Assembly (NCBI GenBank): GCA_036346275.1
Contig: CM070727.1
Span: 9,477,760-9,541,759, forward strand
Origin: Otatea glauca
Lineage: Eukaryota > Streptophyta > Magnoliopsida > Poales > Poaceae
Reading direction: 5' to 3'
Length of the DNA: 64,000 nt
Shown: one piece after another, positions 24,501 to 32,999 of the stretch
Layout: every line of letters starts with the position of its first letter
How positions within the stretch are numbered: position 1 is the stretch's first letter
The notes under the pieces: model-generated
Told to the model about the DNA's origin: nothing
Database searches by the model: none
Seen by the model: only the letters and a program-made list of their open reading frames with translations
Made by a program: the position numbers and the translations under genes

Positions 24501-27500
24501 CTGTACGGCGTTGACACGCGCCCCAGGCCACAGTTGGGACATCACGCACGCAGGCGGCCCCCCTCCGGACGTGCTGGGGGGATCTAGTTGGTAGCGTTCC
24601 GCGCCGTACGTCCCCATGACTACAGGTACACCACGTGTCTCCTTTCATCTATTATGTTGTTCATATTATGTGTTGTACTGCCATCAAAACTTTGTCAACA
24701 GCGGCCGATCCAGCACCTGACCAGAGCGCGAGCACCTCCGCTTACTTCCCTCCGCTCGACGACGCCGACTTGGACTTCTTTGTAGATCCTTACCAGCAGT
24801 CCACGGGTGCGGTCCTTGGCCCCTCCCCACTCACCGATGCGCCCGGCCCGACTCAGCCGTCACAGGACGTCTTTGCTACTCGACAAAGACCAAGACGGCT
24901 GCTAGGGTACCGTGGGCGAGCTCTCGACGGTGACGATCCTCCGGGCATGTGCGGCAACAGAGGAAACACGGGACCACACGAGGAGTAGCACCGCGCAGGG
25001 GCGCCAGTTAGTTTTTTCCTTTCATACATGATGTACTAAACATAATATGGTGGTTTAGCTTCTTAGATTTATGTAACATTCAGCTATGGTATTTTGTTTT
25101 CTTAAGTTATCTTCTATTAAGATATGATCTTTTCCTTCCATAATGCTATCAGCTATCAGGCCGATTGGAAAACACATAGATCAGCTTTGATATATGTACT
25201 ACCATAATGCCTGAAAAATGGTTAAAACATCCCCTACTAATGCCTGGAAAATGGTTAAAATATCCTATACGGTGCAGTCGCAAACTTAAAAAGAAAATTG
25301 GACCGCAACCGTGTAAACTGCATGGTCACTTAAGCCTTTTCGACAGCCCATAAAATAACATGTTTAAATGAAAAATTATAGAGGAATAGCCCGGAAACAC
25401 CCTTTGATATATGTACTACCATAATCTGGAAAAAGATCCTATTTAAAACTTTTTTTGCATCTGAATCCTGCCAAAGCTAACACGTAAACGATCACTACAG
25501 GCGCAGATTCTAAAACACTTAAGCCTTTTCGGCGGTTCACAAAACAACTCGTCTAAACACAAGTTTTTGAGGATCAGTCCAGGAACACACTTTAGTATAT
25601 GGACAACCATGTTATAGAAAAATATCTTATGTACAACTTGCTTAGCATATACCTTCTGCTATAGGTTTCTCTACGAGATTTTATAGGGTACTGATGCTGC
25701 CCGATCAGTATACAGAGCATATTAAGGTTAGTTATTTTCTATTCGTCCACCCTACTAATCTTTTAGCATCTATACCCCTTTATAATGCACCTAAGCATTC
25801 TTTTCTACGTCCACCCCAAATAATGCACCCCACTAGAGATAGCCCAACCTTCATGCACCCAGCGAAACGTCCCCAGAAACTTGCCTCCATCAAAATTAAC
25901 CTCTCAGATCTTTCCTCAGCTTTACTCACCCACATCCGATGGCTATTGTTTAATGTGTCTAACTCATCCCCGTGGCCCACAACAGATCTCCCCACCTCCA
26001 AAGATCATCTCAAGGAAAAGGAAACAAATATCCTGGAATTAAGGAAAAGGAAACAAACGTTCTAGAAAAGGAAAAGACCATATATTATGTGCTGGGAAAA
26101 GGAAACCGAAAAACAGGGCACTATACTAGTTATCCATAAGTTCACTAATTCATATGCTCGTCTTGTATGTTAGTCATTCCCGAAGGATAAAGAGTTGCTG
26201 AACAAAGATATCCCAGAATTCGTAGCGATGTATATGCTCTTCGGCGGAGATGTGATGTCTGGTTCGCGCAGAAGACGCAGAAGAGGATCTAACTGGAGGG
26301 GTAGAGGTCCACCCAGTACTGTTGTAGCAGAAAGTTCAATAGGATGTTCAACCACCACCGAAGGAGGGCTTGCTCCTAACTATACAAATGAGGATGATGA
26401 TGACGATTTCATGTCACCTAGACCTCGACGTTCAAGCACTATCACAATAGGCCGTTCAAGCATTACTACAACATGCCGTTAAAGCAACAATGTAAGAGGA
26501 CGTTCAACAAGCACTGAAAGAGGGCTAACTCCTAACCATACAAATGACGATGATGACGATTTCATACCACCTAGGCCACGAACCTTGCGTCCTCGGAGTC
26601 CTCCGAATCCTGACGATAATATTACATTAAGCCCTATCAGGTATCCATACGTAGTACCTCGTCAGGAAACAATAGATAACTACTCTTATTTTTATTGTAG
26701 CGACCTATTTCGACAACCATGGCCATAGAATATATGATTTTGTGACTTAGTCCTCCACCAGAGGCATATACCTATGTTGCATCCCAGTTTTATGAATTCC
26801 GTAAAGCATATATGTATCTTAGGTGTAGTTCACATGCCATACTATTGTAGTTGTTGTACTTACTGCACTTTGTAATATCAATGTCGGGTTTTATTGAATG
26901 TTTTACTATGATTTGTCGTCAAATTTGTTGTACACCAAAAGAGGATGAGGAACAACGAAATTTGAATTTTTTTGTCAAAAAAAAGTAACTAACAGATAAT
27001 TTTGTAAAATACTACATGAATTATCACTGACAAATATGAATTTTTCTGAATTTATTGAACCCTGGTTTGAACTCTAAAATTCTAGCAATTGTCAAAATAA
27101 CACTGACTTTTAATAATTAGTGCTCACAAGTTACAGCGAATTTTTGAATGAAATCAGTGCAACAATGTATTATTTTAAAAAAGATAACTTTATTTAACTC
27201 GCACGCCGCTACAAAATGAGTGAAAAAAAATTCTCGACCGAACAAAACAAAATTATCTATTGTTTTACTATTCCTACAATTTTACCGTGAGACCGGCTAT
27301 TTTGCAGAAAAAAATTGTTTCAAGACTGAATTCTGTGATACTTATCTGTGCTTTCTAAAAAAAATTAGAAAAGCATTTAACTCTCTGTCGCGCAACCAAA
27401 CGGCGACAGAGACACTGGCGACAGAGTCTTTGTCGCGTTTTGGATTGGCGAAAATGTGTTATCGCACTTTCAAATTGCGACAGAGATTTTGTCACGATTT

Positions 27501-30331
27501 GGAATCACGACAGAATATCTGTTGCGATTTGGATCCGCAACAGGTGGGTATAACTGCTATTTTTTGGCATATTATTTCTATAATTTTTTATTAAAAATAT
27601 ATTATTAAAAAATTCAAAAATATTGTACACAGAGGTGTTACCAATTACTTGTGCACTCGAGTTTTCATAATTGTATTTGATAACTCTAGATCATCTGTCC
27701 TACTATTAGAAAGCCATAGGAAGCAATCGTGTAGTGTCTTGCATGCAAACATTGGAAACAGTACCCGCAATGTGGGCCTCTAGCATCCCATAGGCCCCAC
27801 ACCATAACAACTAATGCTTTACATACAATGACCAAATTGGGTAGGTACTAGGTAGTTAAGGGGTATATCAAAATAGTTAGCATTATGATACTGATTTGGC
27901 TAGGAATCTAGTTCGTGTCTTAAAATTATGCATATGGATGGTATATTCTGATGCATTAACATCTGTATGTAATGAAACATGGACTTTCAGCAAGAGCAAC
28001 AGTAAAATAAATATAAATTTAAATGAAACTACAAATATAAGCAATTATCCATAGGTCCATATAGATTAGTTCATACAAGTTAGATACACCAACGGCTAGA
28101 AAAATAAGGAAAAAAGTGTGAAATTATCAGACAAAATATTCAGCAAACTGTTTTCACCCATAAAAAGGTGTTTATGACCTCATACTTAATAAGAAATAAA
28201 CAACAGACCTGGTCGACTGCACAAGCAAACAAATCCAGCACATGTCCCTGGTGCACAAGCTGCTTGGCAATCTGATCAAATAACTTGACAGCTTTATCAT
28301 AAAGTGGAGCTGAGTCTTTATCAAGGTCTTTGTGTGAGCGAATTGGATCTGATAAGGATTTCGATACAATCTGGAAATTTTGCAATATGGTCATCATACA
28401 GCACAACAAAGCATATAAAGAAGCATATGTCTAGTTGTCAACGCCATACAATTTTGTGTTATGAAAATCATAGTTGACACTAACGTTCCAAGCATAATAA
28501 ATTTTTGTACTCAGAACAATTTGACAGAATAAACTGGTGCGTCCTGTGATGGAGGACCTATTGGTGGGCAGAGAGTTGTGGTAAAACCAATGAAATCAGT
28601 GAGATGAACATGAGTTTACCTTTTTCAAGAAAAGAAGCAGTACTATCTTGTGACATAACACAGGTAGAATGCTAGAGCATGAAACTAGAAGGGTGGTTTC
28701 ACTTTTTTTTTTAAAAAAAATCACTTATGGTTATATCTCATAGTATTTGTATAAGAGTTGCACCAAAATAGTCCCCAAGCACATATTTAAGAAGCAACAT
28801 TTGAGCATACATGGCGGTGAAATTTTCTAGTTGGAAGAAATTATTGCAAACTCCTAATGGTATTTTATAATTGAAAAGAACGTTTTGAAAAAGAGAGATA
28901 AACAATGGTAGATTGGTAGGTCTACTATTTCACTATGTACACCATCAGATCCATACAACTCCAGTCTCCAGGTCATGTGAACATATTTCATTCCCTTTTG
29001 AAACATAATGGTGGAACTTACCTAGTAATAGAAAACTATGGCATTTCCCAGAACTTCTAGGTCCCTATGTGAAAACTTCACAGAAAAAGGATGGTAGTAT
29101 GGGGGCAAGTACATTCCCAGTTGCCCATCTAAACGACATGTTAATCCACAACCGATGATATAGATAAGCAAATAGCATAAAAGAGAATGGAATTCATGCA
29201 ATAGAATTTGGACTTACAGAACCAGGTCCCTCTGTAGATGGACCACCAACAAATGCCATAATCCTAGCACCTGATCCAGGGACACAAACCCCTAGGAGGC
29301 TGGCTGCCACACTTAATGCAGCTCCAGTGCATCTTGATGCACGCTGATCAGCTGGAACAGGCCAAGGGTCCTTTTGCAATTCTTCTATAACCTACACATA
29401 CTGTGAAATCATATCTGATTTGAAACATTGACGATTGAGAATATGATATTATCGATGTATTATATGGACAATATTATTTCTTATTACGATGCTATTTATT
29501 CTTAACTGAATTCAACACAAAGTCGCACTCAGAAGCAGGCAACAGGAACCTAGCAATGCTCTCTGATGAAAGACCATCCCTGGAACCAGCTATCACCCCT
29601 GTGGTGGGCTTTTTCTTCCCTGCAAAGAAGCACATTTGCTCCAATATTTGGTCCTTGGTGACCTCCTTTGTTCCCTTGAACACATATGACTTTGGCAACA
29701 CGCCAAAACTCAATTCATGAACCTATATGCACCAATATCGAATATATTATTAATAAAAAACCTCACCATTGAATAAAACAATTAGTAATGGAGCATTAAT
29801 GAAAGAGCAGCGAACCATTACCTGCACATATTTCCCAAAAGTAATGAATCCAACAAGGGAATTATCTGGCAATAGCTCAACAGCTTGTGCCAGTACAGAC
29901 TTCAAATAACCAATTTCTTCCTCAATCATGCAAGTATCGACAACAAAAATGAAAACTGGTGGCACTGCAGGACCTGTTTCGGCAGTGGATATGTACTCAA
30001 CAGTGGTAAACTGAGGAAAGAGTTCTGCAGGGAGGTTGTTTTCAGAGATCGAGGAGTAGTGTTGAGGAAAGTGATTGCGCTGAAAGCAGAATGGACACAT
30101 CCAGATCTTAGCGACATAGTCAACAATGGAGAAAGGGTTGAGGATGGAACGGCAAATGCGACAGCGAAGGGGGGAATATGGGAGAACTGGGATATCAGGA
30201 ATTGACTTCAGAGGAGTATAGATGGCAGAAACAGGAACCACACAGCTCAAAGCATCCTCCCTTGTGCCCGGAATAACATTCCAGGACATCCTTATCCCAT
30301 CTTGTGCCTCAAGGTCAAGGAACTCAGACAT
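12569..30331 (-). CDS. SEC23: SEC23, COPII coat GTPase-activating subunit (13 coding exons, complete)
   Basis: SEC23 pairs with SEC24 in the inner COPII coat at ER exit sites and stimulates SAR1 GTP hydrolysis. Coding exons, in transcript order: 30331-29822, 29722-29507, 29391-29218, 28370-28209, 17519-17377, 15925-15850, 15758-15583, 15481-15400, 15173-15096, 14530-14369, 14280-14017, 13799-13695, 12709-12569. They sum to 2,289 nt (762 residues plus TAG) with no stop or frame break, matching the family's usual ~760-780. Seen: zinc finger Cys57-x2-Cys60-x18-Cys79-x2-Cys82; trunk domain (VFIFVVDTCM, KDPWPVPADQRASRCTGAAL); beta-barrel/helical region (IRLCSKFGDY, FPQFMFNLRRSQF); gelsolin-like region (GDRILLLDSYF) and the C-terminal DVIFTDDVSFQVF...LQRLAVQ. 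Twelve introns: eleven GT-AG and one GC-AG (15,482 side). Intron 4 is 10.7 kb because of nested transposons. Start chosen at the first ATG, giving the conserved N-terminus. Confidence 0.96.
15174..15399 (-). other. GC-AG intron of SEC23
   Basis: After the codons SDSVQ the sequence continues GCAAGTTTC instead of GT; the acceptor is TTTTAG before GAGCTG. Joining there restores the conserved VQELIAGFDQE segment. GCAAGT is the strong consensus form of the rare GC donor class. Any GT in the neighbourhood would break the reading frame or add non-family residues. Confidence 0.85.
17590..18800 (+). repeat. Left MULE terminal inverted repeat, split by a hAT element
   Basis: Outer part 17,590-17,674, inner part 18,669 to about 18,800. 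The inner part holds tandem subrepeats alternating CTGTCGCGAT and ATCGCGACAA, each a small palindrome. It pairs with 27,385-27,625 in inverted orientation. Confidence 0.75.
17675..18660. mobile_element. Non-autonomous hAT element with 8-bp target duplication
   Basis: Ends: CAGTGTTCAAAAAGGC at 17,675 and, inverted, GCTTTTTTGAACATTG ending at 18,660 (CAGTG/CAATG are typical hAT termini). It is flanked by exact 8-bp duplications GTTATACC at 17,667-17,674 and 18,661-18,668, the hAT hallmark. The subterminal regions are rich in GCGCCTAGGCG palindromes. The GC-rich interior (CCG-rich, 17,900-18,240) shows open frames without recognisable protein. It lies inside the left MULE TIR, so it is younger than the MULE insertion. 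Confidence 0.92.
18880..19000 (+). repeat. Polypurine (GA-rich) tract
   Basis: About 120 nt almost entirely of A and G, between the left MULE TIR and the transposase relic; probably 5' untranslated or promoter sequence of the MULE gene. Confidence 0.7.
19455..22081 (+). pseudogene. MudrA-type MULE transposase, multiply broken
   Basis: A DDE transposase relic. Segments in order: WELVELKGPKSWSSYVRLAT (19.69 kb); an acidic linker; the MuDR N-terminal DNA-binding region (FEIQEAVTAWAMSLRRTFKV and CQMEGCPWRVHA, 20.19-20.31 kb); the catalytic MULE domain (FTFGACVNAFRYRRPLLCMD with the first Asp, LTGKYKGQIL, VALAFVEGENIKSWLGFLRN, then VIHDRYPGLLKAV with the second Asp, 20.70-20.98 kb); WCKWHMGANFYK; a SWIM-type zinc segment (CVCSCNKPRLLHKSRSHV, where the usual Cys before SHV is Arg); and a C-terminal zinc knuckle C-x2-C-x4-H-x4-C (CSVCKETGHSFKYC) to TGA at 22,081. 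Several in-frame stops and frameshifts interrupt it (for example near 20,350, 20,648, 20,982 and 21,128). It is antisense to SEC23. Confidence 0.9.
22394..24988 (+). pseudogene. Plant mobile domain (PMD, aminotransferase-like) gene inside the MULE
   Basis: PMD proteins are a plant family found both as host genes (MAIN/MAIL1) and inside transposons. Exon 1 follows an acceptor (CAACTGCAG) and starts MANVGEYELLDPVIDATHQS; next come LRAAGLLPIARMVEAAI, then WRPETHTFHLPCGEMAPTLE and DVSYLHGLPCIGD, the conserved PMD core. Further exons read EYVVSRHFETYLL, LYWLPRARVFATVVFAWR, then YPECVATFDQLTNDRVIWRP and FWLTRRHLVFDVYVETYAVH, ending in a proline-rich tail. Canonical splice sites can be seen at several joints (RWIHR|GTTAGT, QFY|GTAAGT, TTTTTTTGCAG before LTFMPV). 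Stops and frame breaks (near 22,764, 23,152, 23,261 and 23,432) show decay. Same orientation as, and 313 bp downstream of, the transposase relic. Confidence 0.82.
25180..25640. repeat. Degenerate tandem repeat (~185-215-bp unit) shared with 63.1-63.4 kb
   Basis: Three diverged units start near 25,190, 25,400 and 25,590, each with TTTGATATATGTACTACCAT-like sequence followed by CTTAAGCC(T)TTTTCG and TGTTTAAATGAAAA-like segments. The inverted complement of the same sequence occurs near 63,115-63,390 (for example GGATTCAGATGCAAA, CGAAAAGGCTTAAG and GTTTGCGACTGCACC there). That locates this piece as a fragment of the LTR-like family at the right end of the window, carried inside the MULE. Confidence 0.65.
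26173..26728 (+). pseudogene. Low-complexity ORF with internal duplication, unknown
   Basis: A frame opening after an acceptor-like TGTATGTTAG runs through KDIPEFVAMYMLFGGDVMSG and an arginine-rich run (SRRRRRRGSNWRGRG) to the stop at 26,726-26,728, with one in-frame TAA at 26,480. An acidic/basic motif occurs twice: GLAPNYTNEDDDDDFMSPRP and GLTPNHTNDDDDDFIPPRP, about 60 residues apart, so the tail was built by internal duplication. I do not recognise the family. Its position in the MULE, downstream of the PMD relic, suggests a third MULE exon or tail. Confidence 0.4.
27385..27625. repeat. Right MULE terminal inverted repeat
   Basis: The inverted complement of 17,590-17,674 plus 18,669-18,800. 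It contains a run of CTGTCGC/GCGACAGA subrepeats and ends outward through GGGTATAACTGCTATTTTT to an AT-rich tip. The sequence next to it carries no clear 9-bp match to the left flank. Confidence 0.75.
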
Positions 30332-30394
30332 TTTCTATACAGAAGTATTGTATTATAATTCTGTCTGGCCTCCACAAGTAAAAGGATATCCGAC

Positions 30395-31319
30395 CTGCAA
30401 ATATCAAATTAACAGCAAATGGAAAATTGGTGACCACAAACAAGAAAAATAGAGAACAAAGACAATTAAGAAAAAACAACAGAGAAAACCCTTGCAGTTT
30501 CATGTCATTCACTTGATTCAATCAGCTCAAATAACATAAGGAACACCACTAACCCTGATCCAGAGTCTTCAAAGTCATTCTATATCTGATATAATGGCTG
30601 GTCTACATCTTATATAAGCAAAATTATAATGCTGCGCTTTCCTAGTTATCTTATCCCATTTCACCAAAACAAAGTTGCTGGCACATTACAAAATCCTCAG
30701 TACACAATGAGCTAATATATCTAAGATTTAGTGTTCAGTTAACAGAATCATAAAAAATTCAAAATATTTGAGTACTTCCTCTACACACATGTGCTCTCAG
30801 CATGAACATACAACTTCAAACATCAATCGAAAATATAGCATTTCCTCAATCTCCAGTTTCACCGAGAATGCTCCATCACTTCGAGCAACTCTCAGCACTC
30901 AAGGATTTTTTTTTCTTCATGGGGAACAGCACTCATGGTCACTCCATTCTACACTACGCATAAAGATTAATTCCAAATGCAGCACTAAATTACAACCAAG
31001 TAACCCAAAATCTCAGAATTTGCATCAGTTTACATATATCAGAACTGAAGTTTTGCCGGAGAAAACGTAGGCATCGTTTCCACCACATTGTGCTTGTGTG
31101 CCAAAAACTAGCGACTCCTTCCAATTAGTTCTACGCTAAAACCACCCCAAAATATTCGAAATTCCATTGCTTCCCTGAAACCCCCGCCTACCATGAAAGA
31201 CCAACAATTTTCGCACCTAAGCACGAGCAACCCTAGATCTCCTCAAACATCATCTCAAATAAACAGAGCAGCAAGCAAAGGTGACGAGTGAACGAAGACG
31301 AGGGCAGGAGGCGGCTCAC
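30395..31319 (-). other. Probable 5'-UTR intron of SEC23
   Basis: Donor GTAG|GTGAGCC (minus strand, exon end at 31,320) is a strong consensus. The best acceptor before the ATG is TTTGATATTTGCAG, giving an untranslated exon start at 30,394. A second possible acceptor is CTTCTGTATAG, five bases upstream of AAAATG. A leader intron of this kind is common in plant housekeeping genes, but this one is inferred from splice motifs only. Confidence 0.5.
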
Positions 31320-31550
31320 CTACGAATGGTAGCGCGCCGCGAGGCACTAGAGGCTAATCACATGTCCGTGCCGCGCTGGCGTCAGCGTCGCCGGAGTTGG
31401 AGGAGGAGGCGGTCAAGGCGACACGGCGAACGGGCGGAGTGCGCGATGCGATCGGGATTCGGGACTCTGCAGTCGTACGGAAAGAGGAGAGGAGCGAGGT
31501 GGCGCCGGCCGAGAGTCTGGTGGGGCCCCGTGGTCGGTGACGGAGGGCTC
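31320..31550 (-). other. Probable non-coding first exon of SEC23
   Basis: A GC-rich stretch between a TATA-like box (31,578-31,585) and the strong donor at 31,319. No transcript evidence; the upper limit assumes a start about 30 bp downstream of the TATA box. Confidence 0.4.
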
Positions 31551-31577
31551 GGATAGCTGCGGTTTGAGATCGGGCGG

Positions 31578-31585
31578 CTTATATG
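31578..31585 (-). promoter_or_regulatory. TATA-like box of SEC23
   Basis: CATATAAG on the minus strand in an otherwise GC-rich promoter, correctly placed upstream of the proposed leader exon. Confidence 0.4.
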
Positions 31586-31649
31586 AGGCATGCTCACGTC
31601 ACGTCGCCTGGTCTCGTTCAAAGTCGCGCCCTCACGACACGAGCTACAA

Positions 31650-32480
31650 ATAAATAAAATTCGTTTTGCACCACCAAATTAGACCTTCGTTGCAACTTAA
31701 AATAAATAGTTGAGCTTGTTACGCAAAATATCATGTATTATCTTTTTTTCACATAACACGGTTCAATTTTACAAAATTTACATCATAAGTTATCTCAAAC
31801 CACACTCAAACCATAATGACGTGGAAAATAAAAGGAGATCGCCTCTCCCTGGCTAGCGTGGACAGTCATGGATGAACCAAGGATGTCAATATGTCATGTT
31901 TGTGTGTTGGATCCAGTTAAAAGCAGCATCTAGTGCGAAGTACAATAGATTGTAGTTGCCCCTCACCGCCCTCAAGAGTCCCTTTTTCCTTTTTTTTTTT
32001 AACCTTTTCGTTCCATCCTCCTAGAGTTTAAACGTGAGCAAACAAGGCCAGGCCTAGACGATGACATTTAGGGCCAAGCTTGGGCAGTAAAATTGAAACC
32101 CACAAAATATCATTCCGGTTCAATGTAAATGAGTTTATTATGGCGTAGAAATGCTTGAACCGGCTTATGCTCGAGCAGCCTGCCCCGATTATTCTTTAAT
32201 ACCTTACCTGGTTGGGCTTGGTTACAAAAAATCGGCCTAAAATTAACCAGACTTTTGTGGATCCAACCCAACCTGCAAAATGCCCAGGTCTAGCGCACGT
32301 GTGGTCGTTTAAGTGCACACTAGCCAGGGTCACGCGCTACGCTGCGTCTTGCGAAATTTAGGAAATTCGGTCGCGCGACGTTGTGCCGCCCGAAATTTAG
32401 TCCGATGGATATTTCTGGAATTTTTTTTACATAATTTCGGTTTTCTTGTTTTTTTTAAAAAAAATAGGTTGTTTTTTTTT
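31650..32480. other. Intergenic region upstream of SEC23
   Basis: AT-rich, without supported genes. Poly-T tracts near 31,990 and 32,425 mark decayed transposon sequence. Confidence 0.35.
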
Positions 32481-32960
32481 GCGTAATTCTGTTTTCATTT
32501 TTTTTAAAAGAAAGGTTGTTAGGACCGTTAGCGAATCTGTGGACTGCTATAAACCGTCGGCGAATATGTGATTTTTGTTTTTGGAGAAAATAAACACTTT
32601 TTTTTGTGTAATTTCAGTTTTCTTTTTTTTAATAAAAAAATGGGTCACCATGACCCGTCGGCGAATCTGTGGACTGCTATAAACCATCGACGAATTTGCG
32701 GTTTTTTTGGGAGAAAACCGTGGAGGGACCTATACGTATTTCTCTTTTTCTTCGGGTCCAATATGCTAAAAACCGCTTCCTCGGGACCTAAACGTATTTT
32801 TTGTTTTTTTTTGGGTCTATACTGCTAAAAACCATTGGGAGGACCTGAACGTAAACCGCGTAGGAATCTAAACATAATTTCATTTTTTAGGTCCTTTCTG
32901 CTAAAACCCACTGGAGGACCTAAACGCAATTTTGAATTTTTCAGAGGACTTTTTCGCGAA
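32480..32960. repeat. Degenerate tandem array, block A
   Basis: Repeated segments of about 100-130 bp built on GTCGGCGAATCTGTGGACTG, CTATAAACC(G/A)TCG and GGACCTAAACGTA with T-rich spacers. Related motifs (GGCGAATTTGCGG, TTTTTTGCAAAA, GGAGGACC) recur in blocks at 39.03-39.59 and 42.51-42.96 kb. No coding potential. Confidence 0.5.
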
Positions 32961-32999
32961 CCCGTTGACGTGGCGTGCCTGGCCAGCGGCAGAATCCTT

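Larger units (their letters stand above)
17590..27625 (+). mobile_element. Mutator-like element (MULE) with ~280-bp terminal inverted repeats
   Basis: The left end (about 17,590-17,674 continuing after a nested insertion at 18,669-18,800) and the right end (about 27,385-27,625) are inverted copies. Shared blocks are AATAATATG, CAGTTATACCCA(T/C)CTGT and a run of 25-30-bp subrepeats built on CTGTCGCGATTCCAAATCGCGACA. Between them lie a MudrA-type transposase relic (19.45-22.08 kb), a plant-mobile-domain gene relic (22.39-24.99 kb) and a low-complexity frame (26.17-26.73 kb), all on the plus strand. Long TIRs plus a MudrA transposase define a MULE. The outermost bases and the 9-bp target duplication could not be fixed by eye. 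The transposase is full of stops, so the element is not autonomous now. Confidence 0.85.
17520..28208 (-). other. Giant SEC23 intron 4 (10,689 bp) filled with transposons
   Basis: Donor CAG|GTCTGT at 28,208 and acceptor TGTTTGCACTTTTCAG next to 17,519 are both canonical. The flanking exons join in phase 0 (AVDQ then VGVAEMK). Most of the intron is one Mutator-like element in opposite orientation. About 80 bp on the acceptor side and 580 bp on the donor side look like original intron. Confidence 0.9.

Noticed and set aside
17581..27640. A 9-bp target duplication for the MULE
   Set aside because: Candidate flanks (CCACACATT against GTACACAGA) match only partly; the outer ends remain approximate.
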